From the IMG/VR virus record IMGVR_UViG_3300045733_000433, positions 1 to 23,842 of that record: 23,842 nucleotides of DNA. One strand, 5' to 3'. The notes under the pieces were generated by a model. That model searched no databases and was not told where the DNA came from. It saw only the letters and a list, made by a program, of their open reading frames with translations. This document shows, in pieces, positions 14,648 through 23,466 of the stretch. Source of the DNA: a virus. A program made the translations under genes and the position numbers. Position 1 is the stretch's first letter; each line of letters opens with the position of its first letter.

Positions 14648-17600
14648 TTAATGCGAATTTTTATATTTACGTTCCACTTCTTTTACAATATAATGCAAAT
14701 CAGTACCTCTTGTTTTCCCCTCTATTGTTATGTTTAAATCAATAGGTGCCCTTTCTAATTTTTCATATTCTTTAGGAGGAAGTATTCTTTCACCAGAAGA
14801 TAACCAAGCAGGATAAGAATCATTTGGATATCCTTGAGGTATTGTTCCTCCTAATTTCATTTTTGGTAATTCTGTTGTTTTTGTATCATGTAGAACCTTT
14901 TCAAAGTTATTATTTTTATTAACAAAATTATTTGCCTGTCCCTTTGCTTTTGTTATAGAATTCAAAACATTCAAAACTTCCTTTGCCCTGTCTTCTGGTA
15001 TAACCAATTCACCAGATGATAACATTGCAGGAAAAGTGTCGTTTGGATATCCTCCAGGTATAAGACCTCCTTCTTTTAACCCAAGAGCAGTCATTCCCAT
15101 AGCTATTGGAATTGTTCCAAGACCAGTCATTACGGCAGCAATTCCTGCTGATATAGCAGCAATGTTTCCTGGAAATGGAACCCAAGCACCTGCTGCAACC
15201 GCACCAGAAACAGCCAAACCGGCTTCTGTTGCAGATAATGCAGTATTTGCTATACCACCGGCAGTAGCGGCTGACACTTGCGCCACCCCATTGGCAATGA
15301 TAGAAGCAGTCTCTGCATTTTTTGCTAATTTAAAAATAACAGATAAATCACTTAATGTCTTAAATACGGATATTAAATTAGATACTAAATTAACACCTTT
15401 ACCTATTATTTCAAAAAACTTAGACATAGGATTGTCCATTCCAAACACTTCATCAAATATACTTTTTAATGAAGAAAATACAGAAGATATTTGTGACAAA
15501 ACATTACTCCAATCAATTGTTCCTTGTTCTAATTCTTTAAATTTAGCAATTATCTTGTTTATTAAATCTACATTTTCTGGAGATACTATAAGTTTTCCTG
15601 AAAATACGTCATCAACTACTCTTCCATAAGCCTGCATCTGGGCATTTACATAATCAAAACCATCCCCAAATTGTTCATGTAATTTCTTTGCCCTTTCTAA
15701 TTCAATAGTCATTTGAGTTAAAGAGTTAGAAAATCTAACTTTTTCTAATTCAGCCGTAACATCTTTTATTGTTTTAGCCCATTTTTTAAATTGTTCATCA
15801 GTAGCATTTACTAAATCAACATTTAATGCTCTACTTAAACTATTTTCAAGAACACTTATTTGTGAATCTAAACCATTCCAAACACCCTTTAATGCTTCTG
15901 ACTTTTTAAAAGCTGTATCAAATTGGATGTTCATTTCTTTCAATACATTGGACATATCCATATCAAAAGCACCTGATTTGGCTGTTTCAAATCTTGCTTT
16001 TTGTGATGGTTTAAACATTGGAGTTGGAGGAACCATCGGAGCTCCTGTAGAAACCATTCCTTGAAAAATAGGTGTATTAGACAAAAACCCTTTTTTCTTT
16101 TCAAGTTCTTTTATGATTTTTTCTAATTCTTCAAACTCAGCAACGGCATCATAAGTACTGTTTGTCATTCCCTGCATTGACAAATCCCAAGTAGATAAAA
16201 GAACTTCAGCATTCATTAATGAGGATGCTAAATCATCTGTTGCTTGTTGTGCTTGATATTCAGCTTCAAGTTGTGCTTCAAATTGAGTAACAGAACGTCC
16301 GCCAACCTCTTCCATTTCTTTTAATCCAGCTACTAAAACTTTTGTGGCGTTATAATCTGTAACAAGTTGTTGAACCCATTCACTATTAATATTGACATCT
16401 TTTGCCGCTGCAACATCTTTCAATGCTTTTTCAAGCATCTTTACTTTTTCAGAAAATATATCATAATCGCCAAATAATTTACTTTCTCTTTCAAACGTTG
16501 TAAATATATCTTTTAAATCTTTATTGAACTTAACCAAACTAAATGAAGCTTCTTCTAAATTAACATCAGGTTCTAATATTAAAGAATTTGTACCTTTTAT
16601 TAATGCTTGAGTTGACCCAATCATTGTATTTACTTTTTCCAATGATTGTAAATTAATTACAGGAGCAATAACACCTTTGGTAAATCCTTCCATAGGATTA
16701 TAAGCAGGTTGATTTTTTCCTATCATTTTACCACTAAGAACTCCTAAAGATTTTTCAATTGCTTTCTTTTCATCTTGCATTGTATTTAACAAACCTTCTA
16801 ATTCAACAACCGTAGCAATTAAAACATCTTGTTGCTGTTTTCCTATTTCTTTAATAAGATCTGCTTCTAAATTACCTTTCCCTCCTTTACGAAGACGTAC
16901 AGCATACTCTTCTCCCATTTTAGCAATAGCATTTGCCCTATCTTTTCCTCCTTTTACAATTAATCCTTGGTATTCTTTTTCTTGTGTTATTGTTTCTTTT
17001 ACTTTTCCTTGTAAGAAATCGAATTGTGTTGCTATATTTTCTGTAACAGCTTTACGATTGACTAATTCATTAAGAAGATTTCTTTTTCCTTCTTCATATA
17101 TTGCTTTAGCATTTTGAGCATTTTCTTTTTGTTTTTCAGCAATTGTTTTATCCCATTCCTTTTTCCCTTTTAATATAGCAGTTCCCATTGCTAATGGATT
17201 ACCAAAAGATGTTGGCATTGCTTTTAATCCTTTGCTATAAATAATTTGTGCCTTTTGCCAAGCATCTACTCGTTTATTATTACCATCCAAAACAGATTTG
17301 GTATATTCTTTTTCCCATTCTATTAATGCCTGTTGAGCCCCTTGTAATCTATACTTTTCAGTCAAACTGGTGATATAAGCATCAATAGCAATTTTGGCTT
17401 GTCCTGTACGTATTGTTTCTTCTGATATACCACTTAAATATGCTGGTGATATTGCTTGTAACTTTTTGATAGCATCTAATCGTAATGTACGAGAAACATA
17501 CTCGTTTTGTGCTATTGCTAAATAAGATGTAAGTTGAGATGTTTCTGTTGCCGTTGCTTCTGCTGTATCTTCAATAAGTTTCTTTTGTAATTCTTGTACT

Positions 17601-20227
17601 TCTGTTAATTTGGTAAAATGTTTATATAAGGCATAAACTGCTATACCAGCACCGATTACCCATGTCCAAGGATTTGCTACCATTGATGCACCAAGAGCAG
17701 TAAAAGCTCTACTTAATAATCCTACTTTTGGTATCATCTTTTTTATTGTCACATCTGCACCTACCATTGCTACATTTTGAACAAGCATTGCTTTTGCTGC
17801 AAATTGAGCATTTTTTGCCATTAATAATGAACCTCCGGAATAGGCTGTAAATGTTCCACTTGCAATAGTAGCTTGTTTTGTTACTGCTGCTTGAGCTTCC
17901 AGTGCTGCTGTTGCCATTCTTGTTGCAGCAGCCTGTCTTGCCTGAGCTCTTGCATTCATTAATGCTGCTTTTGAAGCAGAAACAGTAGATACATTTACTC
18001 CATTCATTGCTATTATAGCAGATTGAGATTGTGCTGCAACTGTTTGAAGAGCCATTCCCTCCATTAATATATTGGCAGTAACTTGTTTACCAAATAACAA
18101 AGAAGCTTCGGTTGCAGCAATAAATGAACTCTTTGCTTTCGTTGCTGCAATCGTTGCCATAGCAGAAGCTTCCATAGCAACTGCTTCTGCCCTTGCTGCT
18201 GCCGCTGCCAAAGCAGTTGCTCTTCTTTGTTTATAAGACATTACTGCTTCTGCATCTTTCGCTTTTAAAGAGGCATTTGTAGCTGCTAATTCAGCTTGTT
18301 TAGCAAGAAGAGATGCTTCTGTTGATAATGTTTCTGCTTTTTGAGCAATTGTTAATTTCTGTTTTGCCAAAGCACTTGCTTCAGCAGAAACGAGTTGAGC
18401 TTTATATAATGCTTGAGTTGTAATTGCTCCAGCACTTTGTGTTTTTAAGAATATTTTTTGTGCCGCTGCTGCTTTTGTTGAAGCAATAATGGCTGCATCT
18501 GCTGCTTTTTTAGCAATTATTTGAGCATTTGCCACTGCCATTGCATGAGATGCTTGTATTTTTGTTGCAAATTGTTGTGTCCTTGAAGCAAAAGCAGTTG
18601 CTTCTCCAGCGGCCATTTGAGCTTTAGCATATTTAAAAGATGCCATTTCTGCTCTTACTTGAGCAGTTGCTGCTTGTTGTGTTGTAGCTACTTGAACTCC
18701 TTGTACTGCTGACAATCTTTCGGCTGCTATTGCTGCTTTATTATCTGCCAATGCTTTTCTAAATGCAGAATTAGTAGCCTGTGTCATAGGAACAATTTGC
18801 TTTTCACTGGCTGCTGTCTGTGCTTCTGTGGCTGCCGTTTGTGCCATTGTTGCTGCCGTAAAAATCTTTGCCGCTGTTACTAAAGCATACATACTTCTAA
18901 AAGCAGAAACTAAAGCTAAAACAGGACCAACCGCAACTACTAATCCTGCTGTCTTTACAATAAAATTTTGTGTTGAATCTGATAAATTATTAAACCAGTT
19001 TCCAACATTTTTAAATGCTCCTTGTAAATTTTCTAAAACAGGAATTAATACTCTTGCAATGCCTTCTCCAAAACGAACCATCATTACACTTCCTTCTGCC
19101 AATGCTGCTCGTACTTTAAACTTATATGTATCCGCCACAGCTTCAAATGCTGCATCAGCCATTCCTGCTGAATTAGCTAAACTTTCAAATATCTTCTTAT
19201 TGTCTTCTAAATTCTCTCCAATAAGTTCTAATGTACCAGATAATGCCCTTATATTTGGAAAAATCTCTCCTGCTGTTTCTTCACCAAAAGTATCAATAAG
19301 ATTTTTAACTTTCATCAAAACAGCAAGTAAACCATCATCTCGCAATGTCTTTCTTAATTCGGCTGAACTTGTTCCCATTGCTTTTAAAGCCTCAGTAGTG
19401 TGATGGGCTGGCTTTAATAATGTAAATAAGATTTGACGTAATTGTACTGCAGACGTTTGTGCTGTTGAACCTGTTCTTGTCATTGCCGCCATCGCCGCAC
19501 CTACTTGATCAAATGATACTCCTAATTTAGATGATATGGGAAGTATAACACCCATTGAAGCAACCATTTGATCTGCTTCTCCTTTTCCTTCTCTAACAGT
19601 ATTAACCAAAATATCAGTCGCTTTTGCGGCGTCTAAATTGGATTGTTTATAAGCATTTAAAGCAGACGTAACAACATTTGCAACAACTTTTGTCTCTCCT
19701 AATCCAGAAGCGGCAGCTTTTGCGGATATATTTAATATATCTAAAGATTCTGAAGTTTTAAAACCAGAAGAGGTAATAAAATATAAAGCGTCTGCTAACT
19801 CAGTTGGTCCTTTACCGACATTAGCAGACATCTTTAGAACTTGTTCTCCCCACCGAGCAGTCATATCAGAAGCAATTCCAACCAAACCAGTAATCTTTGC
19901 AAGACTATATTCAAAATCAGAAAAAGTCTTTGCTGCCACAATTCCTAATATGCCTAATGGTAAAGTGATGAATTGTGTCATTGTCCTTCCAACAGACATT
20001 AAAGAGGCATTGGCTTGTCTTGCAGCCGCAGCAGTATTAGCCGCAGCCTGTGCCGAAGCTTCTCCTGTTTTGCGTACAGCAACACCAGTAGCAGCAACCC
20101 CTCCAGCCATTCCAGTTGTAGAAGCGGTTACTGCCCTATCTATCATTCTTATGTCCCTTGCCGCTTTTGCAAATCCAACTGTACTGGCTGATATCAATAC
20201 GGTTAATGAACCTAATAAACTACTCAT
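14648..20227 (-). CDS. Tail tape measure protein
   Basis: About 1859 residues, by far the longest gene. The N-terminal about 400 residues match the phage tail tape measure core (PhageMin_Tail, TIGR01760): DFEYSLAKITGL near 104, DALYFITSSGFK near 146, then MGVILPISSKLGVSFDQVGAAMAAMT. A long alanine-rich low-complexity stretch (nt about 17760-18900) and several hydrophobic segments follow (for example PWTWVIGAGIAVYALY). The C-terminus carries two copies of a GG-x-IP-x-GYPND-x2-PA-x-LSSGE motif (nt 14997-15075 and 14771-14860). Known role: sets tail length and enters the cell at DNA ejection. By the usual about 0.15 nm per residue this suggests a tail near 280 nm, an inference. Start set at ATG 20227, overlapping the chaperone by 8 bases; a TTG at 20284 is less likely. 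Confidence 0.93.
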   Translation of the reverse strand: MSSLLGSLTVLISASTVGFAKAARDIRMIDRAVTASTTGMAGGVAATGVAVRKTGEASAQAAANTAAAARQANASLMSVGRTMTQFITLPLGILGIVAAKTFSDFEYSLAKITGLVGIASDMTARWGEQVLKMSANVGKGPTELADALYFITSSGFKTSESLDILNISAKAAASGLGETKVVANVVTSALNAYKQSNLDAAKATDILVNTVREGKGEADQMVASMGVILPISSKLGVSFDQVGAAMAAMTRTGSTAQTSAVQLRQILFTLLKPAHHTTEALKAMGTSSAELRKTLRDDGLLAVLMKVKNLIDTFGEETAGEIFPNIRALSGTLELIGENLEDNKKIFESLANSAGMADAAFEAVADTYKFKVRAALAEGSVMMVRFGEGIARVLIPVLENLQGAFKNVGNWFNNLSDSTQNFIVKTAGLVVAVGPVLALVSAFRSMYALVTAAKIFTAATMAQTAATEAQTAASEKQIVPMTQATNSAFRKALADNKAAIAAERLSAVQGVQVATTQQAATAQVRAEMASFKYAKAQMAAGEATAFASRTQQFATKIQASHAMAVANAQIIAKKAADAAIIASTKAAAAQKIFLKTQSAGAITTQALYKAQLVSAEASALAKQKLTIAQKAETLSTEASLLAKQAELAATNASLKAKDAEAVMSYKQRRATALAAAAARAEAVAMEASAMATIAATKAKSSFIAATEASLLFGKQVTANILMEGMALQTVAAQSQSAIIAMNGVNVSTVSASKAALMNARAQARQAAATRMATAALEAQAAVTKQATIASGTFTAYSGGSLLMAKNAQFAAKAMLVQNVAMVGADVTIKKMIPKVGLLSRAFTALGASMVANPWTWVIGAGIAVYALYKHFTKLTEVQELQKKLIEDTAEATATETSQLTSYLAIAQNEYVSRTLRLDAIKKLQAISPAYLSGISEETIRTGQAKIAIDAYITSLTEKYRLQGAQQALIEWEKEYTKSVLDGNNKRVDAWQKAQIIYSKGLKAMPTSFGNPLAMGTAILKGKKEWDKTIAEKQKENAQNAKAIYEEGKRNLLNELVNRKAVTENIATQFDFLQGKVKETITQEKEYQGLIVKGGKDRANAIAKMGEEYAVRLRKGGKGNLEADLIKEIGKQQQDVLIATVVELEGLLNTMQDEKKAIEKSLGVLSGKMIGKNQPAYNPMEGFTKGVIAPVINLQSLEKVNTMIGSTQALIKGTNSLILEPDVNLEEASFSLVKFNKDLKDIFTTFERESKLFGDYDIFSEKVKMLEKALKDVAAAKDVNINSEWVQQLVTDYNATKVLVAGLKEMEEVGGRSVTQFEAQLEAEYQAQQATDDLASSLMNAEVLLSTWDLSMQGMTNSTYDAVAEFEELEKIIKELEKKKGFLSNTPIFQGMVSTGAPMVPPTPMFKPSQKARFETAKSGAFDMDMSNVLKEMNIQFDTAFKKSEALKGVWNGLDSQISVLENSLSRALNVDLVNATDEQFKKWAKTIKDVTAELEKVRFSNSLTQMTIELERAKKLHEQFGDGFDYVNAQMQAYGRVVDDVFSGKLIVSPENVDLINKIIAKFKELEQGTIDWSNVLSQISSVFSSLKSIFDEVFGMDNPMSKFFEIIGKGVNLVSNLISVFKTLSDLSVIFKLAKNAETASIIANGVAQVSAATAGGIANTALSATEAGLAVSGAVAAGAWVPFPGNIAAISAGIAAVMTGLGTIPIAMGMTALGLKEGGLIPGGYPNDTFPAMLSSGELVIPEDRAKEVLNVLNSITKAKGQANNFVNKNNNFEKVLHDTKTTELPKMKLGGTIPQGYPNDSYPAWLSSGERILPPKEYEKLERAPIDLNITIEGKTRGTDLHYIVKEVERKYKNSH

Positions 20228-20540
20228 TTTTTGTTGCGATTTTGTTTGTTTTACTTCTAATTCTTGTGTTTTGTTTTTTAGCAAAACCTAAAAGAAAACC
20301 TTTTATTTCTTCAACACTTTGTACCTTTGTTCCTTTTTCTTTTGGAGGATCCCAATCAAGTAAAAATTCACTTATCTTACTCATTTTAGAACCTTTTTTA
20401 CCATGAGCCCAAACAAACAAATTATTTATTGTCATTAGTAAATAAGCTAATCTGAAATCCTTTTTTTGTTCTGGTGATGGATCTATACTACTAAAAACCT
20501 CCCATTCAGCAATTTGTTTTGCTGTAAGCATATCCATCAA
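20220..20540 (-). CDS. Tail assembly chaperone, downstream (T-like) frame
   Basis: Second chaperone frame, homologous in layout to lambda gpT-type segments: LTAKQIAEWEVFSSI, then DFRLAYLLMTINNLFVWA. The free-standing start would be TTG 20540 or ATG 20537, but the frame stays open upstream to the slippery site at 20612. There it encodes FRLCRDLGISHPDKL, the expected beginning of such a domain. So it is most likely expressed as a -1 frameshift fusion to the upstream frame (join 20998-20612 and 20612-20220, 129 + 130 residues). The fusion binds the tape measure during tail assembly and is not in the finished virion in known phages. It ends 8 bases inside the tape measure gene. Confidence 0.82.
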   Translation of the reverse strand: MMDMLTAKQIAEWEVFSSIDPSPEQKKDFRLAYLLMTINNLFVWAHGKKGSKMSKISEFLLDWDPPKEKGTKVQSVEEIKGFLLGFAKKQNTRIRSKTNKIATKNE

Positions 20541-20560
20541 CTTATCTGGATGAGATATTC

Positions 20561-20998
20561 CTAAATCACGGCAGAGTCGGAACTGGAAGAGTTTTCCTTG
20601 TCTGCTTCTGAGTTTTTTAGGATATTATCTTTATCTTTTTCAGTAACAGCATTTAACTTTTGAGCTACTTCAACAATTTTTTCAATATCCTTTGCTTTTA
20701 TTACACTATTAAGTGTCTTAGCATCCTCTGGTTGAAACAACAAATTTCCTTCAGCATCACATACTGTTACAACAGCCAATTTAGCACGAAAATCTTCTAA
20801 CGAAGTTTCATACTCTATCTGTTTGGTTTTGTCATCATTTGGTTTTTGTTTCAATAAGGATTGTTCCCATACATCCTTTTCGTGTCCGGTCATTTCACGA
20901 ACAAATACATGACCCTTGAACAATTCCACTTTTTCAATGATTAAAGAGTTTCTTTGTAAAAGAGCTTCTCTTGTTAATAACATACTTGAATTTTTCAT
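20561..20998 (-). CDS. Tail assembly chaperone, upstream (G-like) frame
   Basis: A 145-residue protein immediately between tail tube and tape measure, the fixed position of tail assembly chaperones. Visible family features are VFVREMTGHEKDVWEQSL, LRAKLAVVTVCD-like FRAKLAVVTVCDAEGNLLF, and IEKIVEVAQKLN near the end. The unshifted product ends SSSSDSAVI. The slippery A_AAA_AAC lies at codons 128-129 and diverts some ribosomes into the T-like frame. The ratio of short to fused product is important in known phages. No Shine-Dalgarno is evident before ATG 20998; a 57-base AT-rich spacer separates it from the tail tube gene. Confidence 0.85.
   Translation of the reverse strand: MKNSSMLLTREALLQRNSLIIEKVELFKGHVFVREMTGHEKDVWEQSLLKQKPNDDKTKQIEYETSLEDFRAKLAVVTVCDAEGNLLFQPEDAKTLNSVIKAKDIEKIVEVAQKLNAVTEKDKDNILKNSEADKENSSSSDSAVI
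20612..20618 (-). promoter_or_regulatory. Programmed -1 frameshift site (A_AAA_AAC)
   Basis: On the minus strand the zero-frame codons CTA-AAA-AAC contain the canonical slippery heptamer A-AAA-AAC. The -1 frame has a stop just upstream (TAA at 20627-20625) and is then open through 20220. Six bases after the heptamer, GCAGA (20605-20601) can pair with TCTGC (20575-20571), enclosing a smaller GGAA/TTCC hairpin (20597-20594 with 20588-20585), a possible stimulator. Confidence 0.85.
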
Positions 20999-21055
20999 TC
21001 TGATTAATTTTTTAAAATTTATATATAAAATAAAAATGCTTGATTAGCAAAATTT

Positions 21056-21496
21056 TTAAACTCCGGAAGAACCGGAACCTGAATTAACAACAACCTGACC
21101 AACGACTTTAATAGTAACATTCGTAGTTACTTTATCATCTGTTGGAATTTCTAATGGTAACTCTGTAACAAGTCCAGAAAATTCAAATGAAGTTTCTTCA
21201 TTATCCGGAAGAAAAATTTCATAATTCTTCGCTTCATCATCTTCAAAGTCACCCTTCATTAAATCATACGTTGCACGCGTAAAGTTCATGGTCAAACTTA
21301 CAGTTCCACCATCACGAAATCCTGCAATAAACTCTCGATATCCACCTGTTGAATCCAAAGATGTGACATCAATAAAATCCCTTGACATGGTTGGACCAGA
21401 TATGGAATTAACTTCCGCAATCTTGTCCCATACACCAGTATCAGGATTCCATCTACGAAACGATGTTCCTACACCAGCAATTGCTTTACTACTCAT
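21056..21496 (-). CDS. Major tail tube protein
   Basis: About 146 residues. The family pattern is clear: GVGTSFRRW near the start, VNSISGPTMSRDFIDVTSLDS, GYREFIAGFRDGGTVSLTMNF, then a beta-rich remainder ending in a Gly/Ser tail. It matches lambda gpV/phi-like tail tube proteins that stack as hexamers around the tape measure. ATG 21496 was chosen because AAGGAG lies 9 bases upstream; an ATG at 21538 would overlap the terminator gene. There is a single tube gene and no adjacent sheath gene, which supports a non-contractile tail. Confidence 0.87.
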   Translation of the reverse strand: MSSKAIAGVGTSFRRWNPDTGVWDKIAEVNSISGPTMSRDFIDVTSLDSTGGYREFIAGFRDGGTVSLTMNFTRATYDLMKGDFEDDEAKNYEIFLPDNEETSFEFSGLVTELPLEIPTDDKVTTNVTIKVVGQVVVNSGSGSSGV

Positions 21497-21505
21497 AATT
21501 AAAAT

Positions 21506-21511
21506 CTCCTT
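21506..21511 (-). promoter_or_regulatory. Strong Shine-Dalgarno of the tail tube gene
   Basis: AAGGAG on the minus strand, 9 bases before ATG 21496. It decides the start over the in-frame ATG at 21538 and suits a highly expressed virion protein. Confidence 0.75.
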
Positions 21512-21522
21512 TTTCTTTACGA

Positions 21523-21927
21523 TTACCGTCTCTGGCAATCAAAATTAATAATAAATCGAACTCTTTGATTCTTGTCATAATCCAATAGATAAGGACCATT
21601 TGAACAACGAATCAAACTATAATAAGTTTCATCCCATGTCTCATTTGCCCGACCATGAAGTGAATCTTTTATTTTTTCTGCTTGTTCCCACCCATCTTGA
21701 AATTTGTTAGATCTTATTCTTATTTGTAAAGATGGGTATTCGTATTTTTCATTTCTATCCATTGTAAGTTGAGGAGCAAATCCAGGTGTCTCAAATAATG
21801 TAATTGTTTGAGACGGTTCAGCGGGTTCCTTCCCAACATATATAGGAAAAAAGGAAAATTCACCACTACTTTCCGATGATTCTGTATTTTCCAACATATC
21901 TTTTATATCTTCTGATAGTGATTTCAT
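21523..21927 (-). CDS. Tail terminator-like / minor capsid protein
   Basis: A 134-residue protein between the gp10-like and tail tube genes, the usual place of tail terminators. Features are PIYVGKEPAEPSQTITLFETPG near 30-50, then YPSLQIRIR and SLIRCSNGPYLLDYD. This matches a phage minor-capsid/tail terminator family (compare PF12691). Its role would be to cap the tail tube and join it to the head. It overlaps the upstream gene by ATGA. Confidence 0.75.
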   Translation of the reverse strand: MKSLSEDIKDMLENTESSESSGEFSFFPIYVGKEPAEPSQTITLFETPGFAPQLTMDRNEKYEYPSLQIRIRSNKFQDGWEQAEKIKDSLHGRANETWDETYYSLIRCSNGPYLLDYDKNQRVRFIINFDCQRR

Positions 21928-22412
21928 ATAACTGGTTTTACATTATTTGCAACTATTTGTACAAAATTATTTGTATTCCTTTTTACCGCTGCTTCAAAAA
22001 ACTTTGGTCCTGAACCTGGTCGTGACCAATTAATTTCATTTTCATATGGTGGTTGTGTCATTTCATGTACATACGGAGCATATTCATCTTTGGATACTGC
22101 TGGCCATCCTGCTATTACAGTAACTTTATTTGTATTTATTTCCGGTACAGGATAAGTCCTGTATCTTGCTCTCATATTTCCTGTATCAACAGGAATCAAA
22201 GGAGGAGTTCTGTCCATATCTTCTCTAAGAAATGCAGCGGCTTTTAATAAACCAGAAATAGAAGCTCCTTTAATTTGAGCTAATTTTTTATTTAATGCTT
22301 CTTGTACATTTTTTGTGCCTATAATTCTCATAGAGATACCACGTCTGGTATTCATGGAATACATTCCATTTACCATCCTCAATCCATTAGGTGCTCTTGT
22401 GTATATAGCCAT
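21924..22412 (-). CDS. HK97 gp10-like head-tail protein
   Basis: A 162-residue protein with the gp10 family core: LLKAAAFLREDMDRTPPLIPVDTG-type segment (VDTGNMRARY near 83), VIAGW, YAPYVHEMT, then INWSRPGSGPKFFEAAV near the end. Known members lie at the head-tail joint and aid tail completion. The first about 28 residues (up to MRIIGTKNVQ) look dispensable, so an internal ATG could be the real start. It ends in an ATGA overlap with the terminator-like gene. Confidence 0.83.
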   Translation of the reverse strand: MAIYTRAPNGLRMVNGMYSMNTRRGISMRIIGTKNVQEALNKKLAQIKGASISGLLKAAAFLREDMDRTPPLIPVDTGNMRARYRTYPVPEINTNKVTVIAGWPAVSKDEYAPYVHEMTQPPYENEINWSRPGSGPKFFEAAVKRNTNNFVQIVANNVKPVI

Positions 22413-22418
22413 AACTTT

Positions 22419-22832
22419 TTATTTTCCTTGATCATATAACCAAGCAATTCTTACAAATTCATCTGTTTTGCGTACCATAGGAATTTTATCAAATCTATGG
22501 ATTACATACGCTCCTTTTTTTGTTAAAGGATTGACCAGGTTTTCCTCATCTAAATCATCTAAACTTCCTAAATATAAAAATCCATTTAAGTCAAGATCTT
22601 GTGTTACCATAACTGATGCTTTTGATAATAATACATTAGCAGGAAATCCAGAAGAAAACCAACCAATATCCACTTCTGTTTTTTCTTCCCAACGTACACC
22701 ATTAGGAGGTTTTAATTCAATAGGTTCAGCAAATGTAAATCCACCAAATCCATCATTTACAGGAGTTCCCCAATATACAGCAATTTGAACACAAAATCTT
22801 GCTTCAACCTTCTCAATTCCTTTTAAAGTCAT
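22419..22832 (-). CDS. Head closure / stopper-like protein
   Basis: A 137-residue, beta-rich protein. QIAVYWGTPVNDGFGGFTF, then KTEVDIGWFSSG, SKASVMVTQDLDLNGFLYLG and EFVRIAWLYDQ resemble a conserved phage neck protein. Its place between the connector and the gp10-like gene is that of a head stopper. It has the best Shine-Dalgarno of the window (AAGGAGG, 5 bases upstream). Confidence 0.72.
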   Translation of the reverse strand: MTLKGIEKVEARFCVQIAVYWGTPVNDGFGGFTFAEPIELKPPNGVRWEEKTEVDIGWFSSGFPANVLLSKASVMVTQDLDLNGFLYLGSLDDLDEENLVNPLTKKGAYVIHRFDKIPMVRKTDEFVRIAWLYDQGK

Positions 22833-22837
22833 TTTGT

Positions 22838-22844
22838 CCTCCTT
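22838..22844 (-). promoter_or_regulatory. Strong Shine-Dalgarno of the stopper-like gene
   Basis: AAGGAGG on the minus strand, 5 bases from ATG 22832. It lies in the 20-base gap after the homing endonuclease-like gene, so the structural gene keeps its own ribosome site. Confidence 0.8.
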
Positions 22845-22852
22845 TTCTAAAT

Positions 22853-23461
22853 TTAACTATATTTCCACACAAAACCTCCTGCACTTTTTCTATGTTTAAG
22901 TCCTTTACAACAATTTACAATATCACTACCATCTACTCCTGTTTCTCTAATAGCTTGATTAATAGAATAATAACTTTGTTCTTTTCCTGTTTTTTTATTA
23001 ATAGATATAACACTTTTAGAATTTTTAGTATTTACTCCATTAATTCTATCTTGATTATATTTTTCCCTATTTTCCTCCCAAGTAACTATTTGTAACCTTT
23101 TTAAATTATATCTTTTATAATCATTCGTTCTATCAAATGAAGGACGATTTTGTGTAGCAAATCCAGATTTAATCCATTTATTATAAAGTTTATGAAATAT
23201 ATCTTGACTTAATGCCCATACTTGTAATTCTTGTAAATTATATTTTGGTAATTTGTAACCTCTTTTTATTGAATTCTCTATTTCTGTTCTATATATTGTA
23301 TTAATTAATCCTATTTTAGTTTGTTTTGTTTCTTTTGTCATTTTAGACATACAAAATTTACAATAAGAACGTTTTCCATTTTTGATATTTAAACGATCAT
23401 AAAATTCATCTACTGATTTTATCGTATCACAATTAGGACAATATTTTCCTTTAAGTGCCAT
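22853..23461 (-). CDS. Free-standing homing endonuclease-like protein (zinc ribbon + NUMOD1)
   Basis: A 202-residue protein with three parts. An N-terminal zinc ribbon has CPNC (8-11) and YCKFC (C34, C37). A middle nuclease-like part has PSFDRTNDYKRYNLKRLQIV and VTWEENREKYNQD, as in phage HNH-type endonucleases; the catalytic histidines are not obvious. A C-terminal NUMOD1 DNA-binding module (SVISINKKTG, SINQAIRETGV, AGGFVWKY) is typical of homing endonucleases. It lies between the connector and stopper genes in the same direction, with spacers of only 5 and 20 bases, so it looks like a selfish gene inserted in the structural operon. Very AT-rich codons. Confidence 0.82.
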   Translation of the reverse strand: MALKGKYCPNCDTIKSVDEFYDRLNIKNGKRSYCKFCMSKMTKETKQTKIGLINTIYRTEIENSIKRGYKLPKYNLQELQVWALSQDIFHKLYNKWIKSGFATQNRPSFDRTNDYKRYNLKRLQIVTWEENREKYNQDRINGVNTKNSKSVISINKKTGKEQSYYSINQAIRETGVDGSDIVNCCKGLKHRKSAGGFVWKYS

Positions 23462-23466
23462 TTTAT

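Noticed and set aside
15036-15629. 197-codon plus-strand frame inside the tape measure gene
   Set aside because: Antisense to a long, well-supported tape measure gene; the Ala/Pro-rich composition is a mirror of its codons and no ribosome site is seen.
18828-19403. 191-codon plus-strand frame inside the tape measure gene
   Set aside because: Same reason: shadow of the alanine-rich tape measure region.
20228-20284. TTG start for the tape measure at 20284
   Set aside because: It would overlap the chaperone gene by 65 bases; ATG 20227 gives an 8-base overlap and a normal start.
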